A DNA stretch of 64,000 nt from Odiellus spinosus. Taxonomy: Eukaryota; Arthropoda; Arachnida; Opiliones; Phalangiidae. Under the pieces are notes generated by a model. That model ran no database searches. It saw only the letters and a list, made by a program, of their open reading frames with translations, and was not told the DNA's origin. Within the stretch, counting starts at the first letter, position 1. The number at the start of each line of letters is the position of its first letter. The stretch covers positions 10,198,601 to 10,262,600 of the forward strand of contig OY987237.1 in NCBI GenBank assembly GCA_963920705.1, written 5' to 3'. This document shows positions 25,701 through 40,700 of this stretch, piece by piece. The position numbers were made by a program, and so were the translations under genes.

Positions 25701-28700
25701 TGGATTGATGTTTCATTTTTGGCAAGATTTTCAACTTAAAGACTAAATTCGAAGATATGTACATACATTAAGAGGAATGCATTTAAATCTTTGACACACA
25801 TATAACTTATGCAAAAACCATTAAATGATAAAATCAAGAGTTTGGGCATTTCTCTCTCGTCACCGACACTTTAAAAGTTGATTGTTATTCTAGAGCCATC
25901 GGTTCTAGTTATGGCATACGTCAACAAACTTTGGGACAAGGACCGACATACTCGCTGCTTAAGCTTTATAGGAGATTCAGTGTAGAAGTGGACTGTACTA
26001 AAGTATAGATCAGCTGAATTACATTGCCAACTTGACGCGCTTCATAAAAAGACAAGGGGTTTCCGATGTTGTTTATAGTTAAATGGTAATTACAATTCGG
26101 GAATGAAGAAGAGGGTGTACGGAAAAATATGATGGAGTGGTACACGAATGTTTGTTGATTACTGATTGTACGTTACATTAAGATCCTTAACTTAGATAAA
26201 GTCAACAAAATGTTACGACTTGACTGAACTACACGATTTATCTAGTAATTGGCAAGAAAACTAAATATTAAAGGGAAGCCGTCAATAAAATATTTATTTC
26301 TGGCACTTATTGGTCAATGTTTTGTATTTGACGAATGAACGCAACGTGAGGCCTGTTCAGACTAAACAACTTTAGGATTAGAATTGTTCAGAAAACTCGA
26401 GTTTAGTCAAGTAATTCCATAGTGCAAATACAAGTTGGATAAGCTGAATTACAAAAACTTTTGATTGCAAAAAGTAGAAGTGGTCCATTTTTGCTGACTT
26501 ATATTTTTAACTCAAAAAGTTGAGTTGTCCGAGCAGAGCTTAATTATTAATTTAAATTTATTTTAGATGTTACAGTGACCGAGTTCAGCGATACACACCA
26601 ATGGAGGCTTCAAAAAGCAACAATTCACAGCTAAACAGAAATTATCACTTCTTGTTCCCTCCAATCTTTTCCTACCACCACCAGATAAGAATCGAAAGGC
26701 TCCGGTACCTTTGCTACCAAACCGCTCCGTCGCTGACCACAGTCAATAAACGCAACATCTAAATTTAATAACTTCCACTTTACAGTCTGAGTAAAACCGA
26801 CGTCACAAATCCTTCAGGGATATGTTTTAATTTCTTGAAAAGGAAATTCAATATGTGTTTGATGAGAGTTAAAATTGACGAGGCCCGAAATGAGTCAGCT
26901 ATAGCGTGTATACATTAAGGGGTGTAACAGTCTCTGGACTTTTAAAATGGGGAAAGAATGTAAACATTACATTCATACCATCGGCAGTGATGGAAATAAA
27001 CTATTGGAGTTTGAAAATAAAAGCACGGTTCATTTTAATCCAGGACTTATATATGGACTATGAAAGTTATAAAAAAATTGTTTAGCCACAAGTTTCATTT
27101 TACCTTTATATTAGGCCGCTGGGGAGCTCCAAGCCACTATAATATATATATAATCCATTCAATGACGTGAACTAAAATGGCCTTGCTCCATTAAGGCATA
27201 ACGCTAAGTAGCTATCCTAGTAGTAGGCCTAGAGGGGACAGTAACACACCGAGATATTATTGTAATTGCCCGTCGGAATGAGACAACATTCGAAACACCT
27301 GGCAAAGACGACACAGATAGAGCTGAGGGCAGAAACTGGGCTTCATCGTAATACAGAGGGAGGCATTTGATGGGATGAAGGAGGTATAAGCAAAAACGCC
27401 ACGTAATGACACCCATCCAACGAGAGACAGAGGGAAGTTTTCCTTAAAAGCTGTTGCTTACTTAAATACGCTTCGTGGGAGAAAAAATACATTACGCAAC
27501 CCCGTCCCTATGGGGGAGTAGTTTAAATCGACAGTAAAGGCCTAGCGTCACCAAATCTAAACCTATACGCCACACATTAGCACTTTCTTAGAGTGTGGCA
27601 CAAACTGTTTTAGAACGGGATATCACATAACGTTACTCAAAAAATTCTTGGTACAGGGATGAGAAACAGCTGCTTGGAATAAAGCCCCGACCTGCGCAAC
27701 CATCTTTGGGAATTGTTCGCATTTGACCTTGGGTACCGTTGGGAAAATAACTCAATTTTGTTTCTGCACTCAATATGGCACAGTATTGCCGCCATTATTT
27801 TACCATAGATGATTAACGTGTGTTTCGCAAAATGTATGCAGGTTAGTATTCGAGAAAATAAGTGTCTGGCCAATTTGGATTAAAAAAAATCAATGGAAAC
27901 CTTAACTCCATGTGAGGTGGGATGATTATTACTACTCCTAGCGTCAATCACGTTCTAACTAAAAAGAATACCCTTAAAAATTGCATTGAAAGAGTTAATG
28001 ATACGTAATCAAATGAACTTGATTTACAACTACACTCATCCCTCTCTGAAAGTCTAAGTAAATACGATCGATGTAGCTATCTCATTAACAGAGTCGAATA
28101 ACGAAAAGTTTGTAAGGTGTAGACTTATATTCCGTATACGGTTTCTCACAAGGTTTCGTATGACCATTATCGGCAGATAAAGTCCCTAAGACCCTTAATT
28201 TATAGAAGGTATACGCTATACAATATAATCCTATCCCCTGGAATAAGTCGCAATATACTTGTAAATTGCCTATTTCAGCAATAGTCATTGCATTTTCTTA
28301 CCGATAAAGTAAATTTCGTTTCAATTGTATCTAAGAAAATAAATCTCATGTAGTGGTTAATCAAGCTTTGTTCTTGTTGAAAAATAAACTATAAATATAC
28401 TACAAAGAGGTACGAAAACCTTCGAAATATTTTTTTTATTTAAACTCAGCAATATATTTATGAATTTGATATGGTTTGAACTTCAACTCTAGTATCGACA
28501 GTTGGAATTTAAAAAACACCAAATAACATGAGCGATTGTCAAAACAACGTTACCAAAGGGGAATTTATATAAAACTGCGACAGTGATAGCGTGTTAGTTT
28601 AAAAAGAAAAGATGTTCTGAACTTCCGACACCCGTTGAAACGGTAAACGCTGTTTTAAAAACCACTGCCTACAGGAGATTTAGGTTCGAAAATAATCTTG

Positions 28701-31700
28701 AATAATATGGAAATATAAACATATTCTGTCGTTATTGCTCGATATTTCATTCCGCGGTCGCCATACCCCTTAAAAAACAACTTTAATTTTTCTCCTATTT
28801 ACTATAGGAGTTTATAAAACACAGGAAAGAAACGCGGAAGCCGGTCTCCGACTTCACCATTCTAGCGCCTTTATGAAATTGGACCAAATGAAACTGTTTG
28901 TATTCTGATATGAAGTATTTCGAATTAATGGGCGTGGGCGTCCTAATGCGAACTCGACTGACGTATTAAAGACGAGCTCTATTGTTTATTGGCGGACACG
29001 CGGCATCGAGTACGTCCGGATTCTTATAGATGCGAGAGAGAAGAGAGAAGGATAGCGGTCCAAGGCTTCGCTGTCTACTTTAATACACACAATAAGAGTT
29101 GTTTGAAATAGTAAGAGGGGAAGATCGGGAGAGCGGGAGGTCTAATATAGTCGGAGTCACTTTAAGAGAGAAGCGCGAATGAAGAAATCTTCCACATTAT
29201 CTTAGGAATTGGTTCCTTAGAGATGTAAGGGAACCAAACCTCGAACGAAGCCGAAATCTAAATCTGATTCCGCGTGAGTGTAGTAAGAAGAGAAAGACGC
29301 TCGTGGATAAAGGAAAACGCTATATGGCTATAGTAGGGAAAGGGGAATCGAGCTGACATCTGGCGTGTGACAGGCCTAACTCATTGGGGACGTATAGGGG
29401 TAGCCATTTGACAAGAAACGCCCGCGTACTCTCTCGCGCCCGTCGCCTAAGAAGTAGAAGAGAAAGCGAGCCAAAAAAGTATAGCGTGGGGAAAGCGTGA
29501 GGGAAGAAAAGGGTTTCGAATACAAAAGACACCCCAATCGATGATTGGTCGATACGCCGATTGTTTCCCGCCAAAAACCCGCCGCGTGTTCGGAAGTCCC
29601 GTTCTCATTCGCGCCGAATTAATCGAATAGAGCAGCTACGTCCCCTTTAATTGATTCGGTCTACAAACCAAAGGCCAAATCCTACAAACTTATTCTTATA
29701 GATAGGAGGAATAGGAACCGAGGCGGGCGAAAGAGGTATTCTGACCACAGACAGTCCTTTTAACCCTCTTACACAAACACGTAGCTTATTCAAACCGTTT
29801 TCGCGTACGGATATCGTTAGTCGATACGGATTTCACGGGTCGCGACCAGCTAGGAAGAAAAACCTTTTTACCTCCTGTCCTTTTTTGAATTACCAAACGC
29901 TCCCCAATTTACGAAAAAAGGGAGAATAAGGAGTGGGGAAGCGAAGGAAAAAATTTATCTCCAATAATGATTCAAACAGGTGTTTCGGTATTGGAACAAC
30001 GACAAAAGGTAGCGAAGTAGAAAACTTTTACAATTTTTTTTTTTTGGACTCTCGAGTGTTAAGCCTAATTTTTTATTAAGGACTGGTCTTTTGTTTTAAA
30101 AGTCAAAACGTAAAGAGTTTTGGGAGTTTTGAGTCCAGTGTACCTATTTTATTATTTGTAAGACAATGGGAACACAAAACTTCCATTCTATCGCCATTTT
30201 CGAGTGTTGTAAATCTTGAGAGCTCTTGCCAATGCCGTGAGAAGGGGGACCGCATCATTGCGGCTCTATGTACCTTCGAAATCTCATCCAAGGCAAAACT
30301 CCGAATCAAGTGGAAAGCTGGATGCAGCAAAATTCGTATTGTTTGCTTAAAGGGCAAGTATCGCGAAGATTTTGTTTTAAAACCAAGGACTTGAAAATCT
30401 CCAACTTTAAAGTTATCATTTTCTCCAATAATAAATGGAATTTGAAATTAATAATATTGACTGGCTTACACGTTTTGCATGACGCGGTTAAAAGCTTTCG
30501 CTAGCAAAAAGGTGGCTCTCAATGAATCTCAAAATCCAAATGGAATTTCATTAGCATTTTTGAAGACCGTTAAAAAATACGATTTTTTTTTTTAATAGTA
30601 TCTTCGAAATATTCTACGTCTTCTATTTTAATTTTGGAAAATTAATTTGGAAAGTCAAGCCAGATATGTAAAATGAAAGAAACTAAAAATTCAATCCGTA
30701 AGCACTCGAAAAAGTAAGAGCATACTTAATTATTTTTGAAATAACGTTTTAATTAGATCTATAATTATTTTTATATTAATAAAAATAGAAATTACTGGCC
30801 GACTTGTCCTTTAAACACATTATTTTTCTTTCCTAACTCCCGCTGTATTCAGCCTCGAATCGCGTCCTGAATTGTGGGCTTAAGACGGAAGCTGACGCCC
30901 GCTATATGACGGGGTGAACAACGAACGTCTCACGATTGATAGATAGAATAAAAAGGTTGGGGTAGAATGGTGGAGATAAAATGCAAGGAAATCTCATTTT
31001 ACCTTATACTCCCTTATTCTTCCCAGTGTACCCTTTTGCTCCGGGAGAGTTCAGATTTCAGTGGGTCGCTTCGGTCGTAAAGCTCAAATATAGTAGGCCT
31101 ATATATATATCCCTAGATCTTTCTCTAAATTCCCTTCGCGTTTCGTTCCCGGGGAAGACTCGGGTACTTCATAAATTCAACGAGAAAGCGAGGATGGAGC
31201 AAATACCAAAGGCTTATATGCATGCGAAATTCGCATTCATTCAAAATGCTTCAGTTGTCAAATAGGAATTATTTTACATAAATGTTGGGCGGGCCAACCT
31301 GATTTGAGTACCTACTAGAAATTCCCGCAGCACTGTAATATTACCATAAGTAATATAAGATTATGAGGTCGTATAAGTATGACAAAATGTAAAACAATTG
31401 ATTAGCCTTCACTTCCCAATCAATCTCCTACCTATAAAGGTGATTGTGGATAGAAAGTATCTTACTGATCGTAATAATGTATTATATATATGAGGCTGAA
31501 CCATTTCTTGGATTTTTTTTTTAGTTTCTTCATACGTTTAAAAAACGCATTCAAAGTTTTACACCTCTGAAGTGACTCGTTTTTAAGAAAAATAGTTTTC
31601 AAGTTTTTCGATGGAGAACTTAGAAGGTATAACTTTCTGGATTAAGTAGTTTCACGAAAGAAATTGCGTGAAATCAGACATGTGCCAAAATATGCACACT

Positions 31701-34700
31701 TTTTTTTTTATTTTTTTAAGTTTTTTCAAACTTTTAATTCCAAAAAATGCGTTTGAATTTCTCTGTCATTACCAGTAACACAATAAAATTTTAATTTTGT
31801 AAATATCCGACTATTCTAGCATATGTTCGAAAATCTCAGGAATTGACTCTTGGCTCTGATTGGCCATTGGGTAGTTTAGGTAAATTCAAACGCATTTCTA
31901 AGCCCAACGAAGTTATAAAAAGGTATTGTCGAAAAATATGTTTAAAAAAAATGGGAAATGATTCAGGAGATTAAATTTAATTATAATTAAGACTTGGGTT
32001 TTTAAATTTTCAGCTAGTAATCTTCCTTTAACAGTAAAAAAGTTCAGGATTACGCCCAGATAGTATCTCTGCCCCTAACAACAACACACTGCGGAAAAAA
32101 CATTTCTACAGGCGCCCTATGGGAAACTGAATACGGATTTCTCCTATAAGGGCGATTCTGTCTGAACTTTACTGCTCTTTGGACAATTCTACAGTTGTTT
32201 TATGGAGGAATAGATATGTTAAATGTAGAATACAAGAATTTAAGCGATTTTATGACTGTAAAATTCTGAATTTTTTTTATTTGTACTTCGTTCTCGACTC
32301 GAAATTTAATATATATTTTCTAATATAATTTACTTAATATTAAAAACCATCCGTGTTCTAGAGTTCTGGGAATGGGGTGAAGTCTAAGCTCAACCTACAA
32401 TTTTGGTCTGACACCAACAGTCAAAATACTTTTCGCTTATATAAATAATATAAGTTGTACGTCTAGATATTTCTCTAGATTTATTCCGTACGAAGACACG
32501 TATTTTTACCCATTATAACCTATCAGGCTAGTGGGTCAAGTAAAAAGCAATTACAACAACTGACAGATGTGACCCGTATTTTTGATCCACGAAATAAAAA
32601 CTAAGGCTTTCCCATATAACACGTCGCAAAATTACAGTTCCGTGATATTATTAATATCTACAATGAATCTGAAAATTTGCAGCTGGCTTTTCTGTCCTTA
32701 TATTAACTTTTGATGCGTTTAAAAAAAATACTTTATCATCGTAAATGTCTTTGGCAAGATAAAAATCCATAAAAACACAGAAACCTCGACCCCTTTTGCC
32801 CGTTTCTTTCATATTTTTGCATGCTACGTCATTTAAAGGGAGGAAATAAAATATGCATTTTATTTCCACTATTGAAATCAGAATTTTAAATCGCTCCAGC
32901 AATTATTAAAAAAATATTATTAAAATTATATTCATTAATAGTTATTCAAAAGTTAATTATTTACTACTTTTAACTAGTAAAATCTTGGAACCAATCAGAA
33001 ACGAACTAAGACCGGGGAAGTGTAAATACAAGGAGAAAATATTTCAGAGGAAGTGCCAGAAGCGAAAAGATTGATTTATAAGCGGCAAGAATTCTAGACC
33101 ATTTTAAATTTCCTCGAACAACTCGGCAAATTTCAGTAAGAGTAAGGCTAGACTTGAATTACATGTTCCTCGTACGAACTGTAAGATCATTTCCTATTGG
33201 TCGGACAGTCACGTGACTCCCACAAACAGAAATTAGGAAGTGAAGATTTTGGTGACATCAGTTGATATTAAACGTGACTTCCATAAGTCAAGTGCTAGTT
33301 TAACCACTCTAAAGCCTCGTTCATACAGACCTAAATGCGCTTCGATTTCTATAACTGGTTATCAAACCAACGTGAGAAATCAGTTCGTGTAAGTTCGGGA
33401 AGCAATGTGGTCAAGTCGCTCGAACGGTTAAATCCGCTTTGAAAATAAGAGACGGAGAGACAAAATTGTTTGACAAATTTTAAAATAACGATAAAATTAT
33501 ATTTTCTGTCAAAAATAATTAACCAACGAGTTACAAACACGATTAACTAATTAGTTCAACTTAATTATTTATAATATTGAAATTCTGGACATTTTTTAAA
33601 ATGACGCTAAGCCTTGGCTTAGGTCGAACCGGGGCGAACTGACTTCTCAGCGTATGAACCACGGAAAACAAAAAACGCTTCGTACCGGTTCGGGGAACCG
33701 ATTTTGCTCTCAAGTATGAACGAAGCTTTAGAAATTCACGATGTTACTCCGTTATTATTTATTATTAAAAGTAACTTTCTTTTCATCCTGCCTTTCTAAT
33801 CCCTCCTTCCCCTGTTATAGCGTTCTTCCCATTTTTGCACGACCAACGAAGAAAACACCTGTCTGGATCTCAGTCCCTTTACGAACAATAACACGACCTA
33901 TAGTTGAGATTAGGTATGAAGTAGAACAAGCTGGAGTTTTTATTTTATGGTTTGAAAGATGTCGCTGACCGACTATTAACATAAATACTGTCTATAGATT
34001 TATATTGTATAAAGAAAACGTTTTACGAACGTTTTGTCAAATTTTAATTATCCTATATAGGTACGAGCTAAGGAAACATAAGGGATAATCGATTTATGCG
34101 GTAAGGTTAGTGGTTTTTTTAAACACGACAGGTGAATTGATTTTGAAGTAAATGGAACAACGGGGGGGTCCCGCGGGAAAATTACCAGAGTGCAAAAGAA
34201 ATGAGTGTACCATGATTTCAAAAACAATGCAAGTCGAAAAGGTATTGTCCATGCTCGTAATTTGAAAATATACAGATGTTCTTTGTAGATTAAATCACGA
34301 TTAAATTGCGTTCAAAATTTCCCAGCCTTCCACACACCCATTGATTATATTTTAATAGATTAGTTTAGACTAATATGCTAAGTTCAATTATTTAAGGGGT
34401 TTATATCTATTACTACAAAAATATATGAGCCTTGTGCTTAGTGTTCTTTAACAAATCGGATTAATGGAACAAATTAGACTTTTTTTTATCATAATTATTA
34501 TTATATTTGGCCACGGATATGAGAGATATTAATGTTGATTTACGTACAAATGAAGTACATAATTAGAAAGCTTTCGGCCATAACACCTGATCTTTATCAA
34601 TCTGCTACAAGATAACAAGGCTATTTAAGAAGAAATTAAAAACAATAAAACATAAAAGGGGTCAACACCTATTAATGGCCAGGCATGAGTATCCTTCTTT

Positions 34701-37700
34701 CAAACCACACTTAATATTTTTTATTATATCTTGACTATCACCTATATTACTTCGCTAGGACAGCTTTCAAAAAAAGTACTTTAGTTAAGGTGAATTAACA
34801 CAGTAGAGGAACATCATTTTAGGCTTTAGGACAAACAACTTATTAAATGGAGAATGCAACCCAATAAAGATTTTTCATCGATTCTTAATAGTTCAAATAT
34901 GCCTAATCCACTAGTAAAAAGTTTATAAAACAAATATTAAACTAATTTAATTAATTAAACTAATTAATTAAAACTTTCCCGGTAAAGAGTCTTGGCAGGA
35001 TACATGGAGATCCTGAATTGCCTCCCTGTAAGTCTACCGACCAATGAGCAAAGGAAATCAGGATCTCCATGAATCCCGCTAAGCCTATTTTCCGGGTAAG
35101 TTTTAAATTTATTTCTAGTTCAATATTAGTTCGTAAAATTTTTCACTAGTTGATTAGGCGATTTAAATAAGGAATCGATAAAAAATCACTTGTTGTTAGG
35201 TTGCATTCTCCATTTAACAAGTTAAAGACCGACCACAAGTTCCCTTCATTATGTAATTAAAGTAGGTTTCTAAAATTAATTGTATTCTCATAGTTGTTGA
35301 AATATTCGCTCAAAGCCCTAAATATCGTTATTAATATGAGGTAAGTAATTAATTACCGAAATAATTGTTCATTATACTAAATTGCTCTCATACATTCTCT
35401 AATTTCCTCTTACAATTGTAAGCGTTAAAAATAAAGCCATTCTTACAGACTGGTTATTATTCTCGTTAAAATAGACTCCTAACAGCAACACAATGGAAAT
35501 AACCCAAAACTATATTTACTAGTCTAGCCAACAACTGTTCCCGCCTTTGAAATAAAATAAAAGGCAAAAAAAAAAAAAAAATCCTTTAACCTTCCAAGGG
35601 TTAGTTACTGATTTGTTTAGAATTACCATATTTCCCAAAAAAAGATTGACTATGTCGAAAGTACTCTTAAGATTATTTTAACTATCCAAGTGTTGACTAG
35701 TAACCGTAAGATGTCACTGCAAGCTGAACAAGACCTAAGACTATATTTGTGGTCGAAATTTGTGATCATTATTTAAGAATTAATCATTTTCGCCGTTTTA
35801 CTGATTTGAGCAGAAAAACCTGGAAACATTATCCGAATGCACCGTAAAACTTGAAATTCTATACGCAAATTATCTTATGATGAGGTCTGTTCAGGATCTA
35901 GATACTCTGATTAGGGCTTAGGAAATATTTAAACTATACTGCATGCAGCGCCAAAATGGCCATAACACTAGCGTTGTTTTAAGGGTCATCTTCAGTAGAA
36001 GTCACCTTTGAAGTGGCGACAGGCCCCTGTTAAGGTGGCAAAGCCACAGCTATTCCAGGTCAGGGTTTGGACAAGATTATCCATAAATATTTATGAATAA
36101 TAATAAGTTAAATATTGGCCATTACATTGCATTTATCATAGACTTCCCGTGGATAATTTCAAATTATTAATAAAGGTAAACAAGCATATCTTGTCCAAAC
36201 GCCGACTTGTAAGCTATCCTCACATTTTTGGAGCCCATGTGACGCGCCAAATCCAGCGCGTACAAGAGATATTTTGAAGCTTCTCCTTTAGAGCGAACCC
36301 GAGTATAGGGATTTTGAACCGACTATTACTTTTAAAATAAATCCGGTAATTCTCTAGAGTTGTTATATATTTATAAAAAAGCAACTATCGCTTTGAAATT
36401 TGCACATTGAAAACCGGAAGCCCCACTTAATATACAAGACGCGCGACAAGCAAAACACACGAGGCGACTGAACAGGCCGGGGCCAGAAAAGTCAATATAT
36501 TTCTATTTTTAACGAACCGAGTGGTTAGGAGGTAGCTGTTCAAGCAAGAAGGTCCCGGGTAAAAACTTCCCTCTTAGGCGAAGCAAATTAAAAATCACTA
36601 TCAATAAAATATTTAATTAATTCCTCGACATAGCGATAGACGCAAGAAATGTCGCCGGTATAGGAGGATCGAGGACCGACGACCCAGAAGGCGGAGGAGA
36701 AAAATAACAAAGTCAAATTAAGTGTCTAGGAGGAAAGTATCTAATCAATAGAAAATGCCAACCAACCCTTTTCAACCCAAGAGTGCGTCTTCATGGTCGT
36801 TACTTTGAAGAAATCGAACTTTAATTTACAACATGGCAATTTTTACCCATTTTGCTACGCGATCGAATATTCTACACACTGAATTACCGTCCCTCTCTAC
36901 CAGATTCAAAATCTCGAAGAAGAGTCCAAATTATTAAAGCGCAGCATGGGTTTAAATTACGCACCGGCTCAACACACTCAGATCGTTACGTGTCTTCAAG
37001 TGAATTACTCTTCTAGAATCAAAATTTACGAGCTTTTTCTTTAACCAAGAATAAATCTACGAAAGCAAAAATTGGGCAAAAAGGGGATTTTATGCTTCTA
37101 TGAAGTCCAACAGCTTATTGGAATGCAGCCTAAAGTGCTCAAATCTACGCTCGTATAACGATAAAGTTCAGATTGTCCGATTCTAGGTGTTTGAAAGCGG
37201 TGAGTCGAAATATATATATAAGTAACTCTCGTAGCTTTATCACCTCAATGTTCGCCACTGGTCATAAAATATTCGATTATACAAGAAGCAAGTTCGTGTT
37301 AAATTGGAGTTATTGTAATGGGAAATATAGAGGCAGATTTTGTACGAAAAACACGCAATGAAAACGCTCCCTAACTTATAGAAAAAGGTCCCTAGTGACT
37401 CGAAGAGGGAGGGTGGCATATTACTCTATGTAAAGAGTCCGAGGAATTTTAATAAGCCCCACTTTATCATAATAAACTGGATGGTCCTGGGCACCCTCTC
37501 GTTTAACGCGTCTAGCTGCTGTACTTTTCATTTCGGCAAGAGTATAAGTCCTATCATTGCGCGATGAAACCTTTAATACCTTTACTGCGTTTATATAACA
37601 GACAACGACGGAAGCGAGATGAGGTTACTCAAATTCTGCACCGCCTATTATTCACCCAGAAATGTATAATTAAGACAAACTACTTAAATTGTAAAAAAAT

Positions 37701-40700
37701 GTAATGGTTTTAGTGCAAATAGGATAACGTTATCCTTTCTGACATGGTCGCTAAAGACTAGCTTGTACAGTTTACGAGTACATGCGCGTTAAAATAGCCA
37801 TTCGCGCTGGCTTTCTTAGTTCGGTATCTAAGGTAGGAAGGATGTAAGAGAGTATATAGTAAATGCATTAAGACACCGATATTAACTTGAAAACTCGATT
37901 AAATATTGAGTTACTATATCTTTGCAGCGCCAATTCTATCCAAGTGGCTAATAATACGGCTCGAGTGATTTTAGTGAAAGGGAGCTGTCAACTATATTAT
38001 ACGTTTTATAGAAAGAGACGCGATGAGAAAGCGAGAAAGACAAACCCGCCCATAAGACCCGTCGCTTAAAGTACACAATTTACGCGCTTTATAATATTTA
38101 GTTCTTTCGCTAGCCGCTTGGGTGTGGCGTACTTCAGATACTTCGAAAAAGTACCAAACCCAACCCTATATACTAACCTTTCCACACGAGCTTCCCCCAT
38201 AACGCGACAGAAAAGATAAGTTTCGGATATATTGACTTTTCTCTCAAGAGCCGAGGAGTTTTCTCCCACCCACTCGTCCTGGGCCCGACCTGATAATAGC
38301 TCTCCTTTTTTGGAGCTCCTATAGATTGCGTAATCGAGTTCGGATTGATTTAAAGGTCGCTATAGTGTTAAGAAAGACTAGGTTTTCCTTAAAACTATTA
38401 GGCTAAGGCTTAGCGACGTCGAAAGCCCGCGCGCGACGATTTAAAGGGTTTGTCGCGCGTAATTATGTTTCGAATTTACGCTTTTTTTTTGTTGAATTAC
38501 GATCTAACCAGGGACTTTATTTTATCGGAGAAGCAATATCTATCTGAAGTATATTATTATAGATTTTCTGTCCTCCTAAACATATTTCAGTAGGGAAATT
38601 GCATTGATTTTCTTCAATGTGCGTAGACATTCCTCGTGAGTCAAAACGAATTAAAGTAAGAACTAAGCCTTCTGTTATGAAGTTAGATATAGTTTCTACA
38701 GAGAATTGGGAGTAACTAATTTACAGTGTTGCCGACAGAGATTAGGCAAGTACGCCTTTGTATTTGATAAGAGCCCCGAGATAACTTTATCTTGTGTTCA
38801 AGATGGAGCATTGAGATAGAGCTTTATGGTTCAAGAAAGAGCACCGACATAGAGCTTAAGGGATCAAGAAAGAGCATAAATAGAATAGGGTTCAATAAAG
38901 AGCCCAAAAATAGATCTTGAGGGGTTGCGAAATCAAGCGCGTGAAGCCCAAAAATCTTAGGATATGAAGATTGTCCAACTTTGAGAGTAATAAAAAAGCT
39001 CTCGATTCAATCAAAACAATAATTAAACCTAATAAACTCATTTTCTTCCTTTCTCTCTTAAGTTTTTTTTATTTAGTTACGAAATTTGATTTTTGACGTT
39101 CATTATAAATAATAAATTTATATTTCAAAGGGATAAAAGATGCTACTAACTCTTTAGAAACGAGGCAAAAAGGAATGAAAACCCTTTCCAATATTGGGCC
39201 GATAACTGAAAATGTATATACATCTTCGGCACGCTTATTACTAGCAATGGCCAGTGTCCTAACAGAACGTCTTTCATACACACATTCACATATCGCTGAC
39301 ATTCTTTACTAACTATATATTTTTATTCACTGGAGGGCGTTAGTGAAAGAGCTTAAACGACCCGTTGCCACGCGATGCTTGCTTTCAAGGAGTACTTTTA
39401 GGTTTTTCAGAGTCACAAGGGTTTTTTCGCAGAGCCGTGAGGGTTATGACTTCACGTTGCGTTTCCACGATCAAGTTATTTCTATTTTCATAAAGGCTAA
39501 TTACAAAACTGTACTATGTTTTTTATTTAACACGCACTTACGCGTATATACATTTAAATTTAAAGGCAAATACCTTCGAGCCAATTAAATTTAAAATTCT
39601 CAAATCAATTCAAGGAACGGAAGATTTTAATTAAAATTTGGACAATATCGACTATCGAGGAAGCCTGAGAACCACTAACATTGTAACTAACTTAACCGTC
39701 AATGGAGCTCTCGTTCGAGGGCGGGGTAATCTCAAAGACCAATATTCAAAGTTCACAGATATAACCTTTTTGGAACCATATGGCTCCAAAAAAGTTATCT
39801 TAACGTCCGCAAACAAACTCTGGCGTACAGAATCTGATTGATTTGAGACACCCAAGAGGCTGCCGTCAGCGTAAATAATTTAAATTCGAAACGCCGTCTA
39901 ACGGAGCATTTCTAGAAACAATTTAGAACCGATGCCATTTGATTTACGACCTTTCATACCCTACTCAAAACCTCTAGAAAGAGTTCATATCCCGTACTGA
40001 AGCTGACATGGGTGTTAGATAGTTTTATGAGTGTTACACCCCCTTTGTTAGCTATAACGTTACTTAACTGGGTCTTAGATACTTAGATACTTTCTTGAAT
40101 AAGTTAAGAATTTGCCATTATTAGTTGATTCTAGTTCTCAAAACTCGTGGGCAATTAAAATAAAATTCACAGAAGTATATACATTCAATTTTGCCGGTGT
40201 ATATTACAGTACATTTTAGAACTACTAATACCATGGGAACGCGGCTTAAACCCCCTCTCCTCCCCCCAAAAAAGAAGAAACTCTAAGCGCTTCGAAACGC
40301 CACCTATAGATCGTTTTTAGCGCCCCACACCCCCGTTTTTAGAAATATAATCTAACTTGACAGCGAAATTCGTTCCGGAGAAAAGTAGGGCGAGAGAAGA
40401 GGGTAGAATCTTCCTTTGGGGGAACTCCTAGAGCGAAGAGTGTCACCGAAGCGGCAGCTCTTAAAAGCTCTTACCACAAACAGCGGGGTAACTTCCCGCA
40501 GCTCTTTTTTTATTTTGTTAAAAAAGGTGTGTTATATATCTTGGAAAAATATTTATCCATCGTTTTATTTCGGGGAGACTTAATATAATAGACACGATGT
40601 TTTTATTTTTTCGTTAGCGTCGCCGATAGGAGAAAGTTTAGATGGAGATTAAATACTGAGCGCAAGTTGCGCAAAGGGGTATGATATTTTAAGACCACCC

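Noticed and set aside
37423-37600. Minus-strand open stretch of about 57 codons rich in Lys and Arg (YTLAEMKSTAARRVK)
   Set aside because: No recognised family, no convincing splice partners and no relation to CARP.
37723-37738. Perfect 16-bp palindrome AGGATAACGTTATCCT
   Set aside because: Too short to distinguish from chance in 64 kb, and no context to suggest an operator or element.
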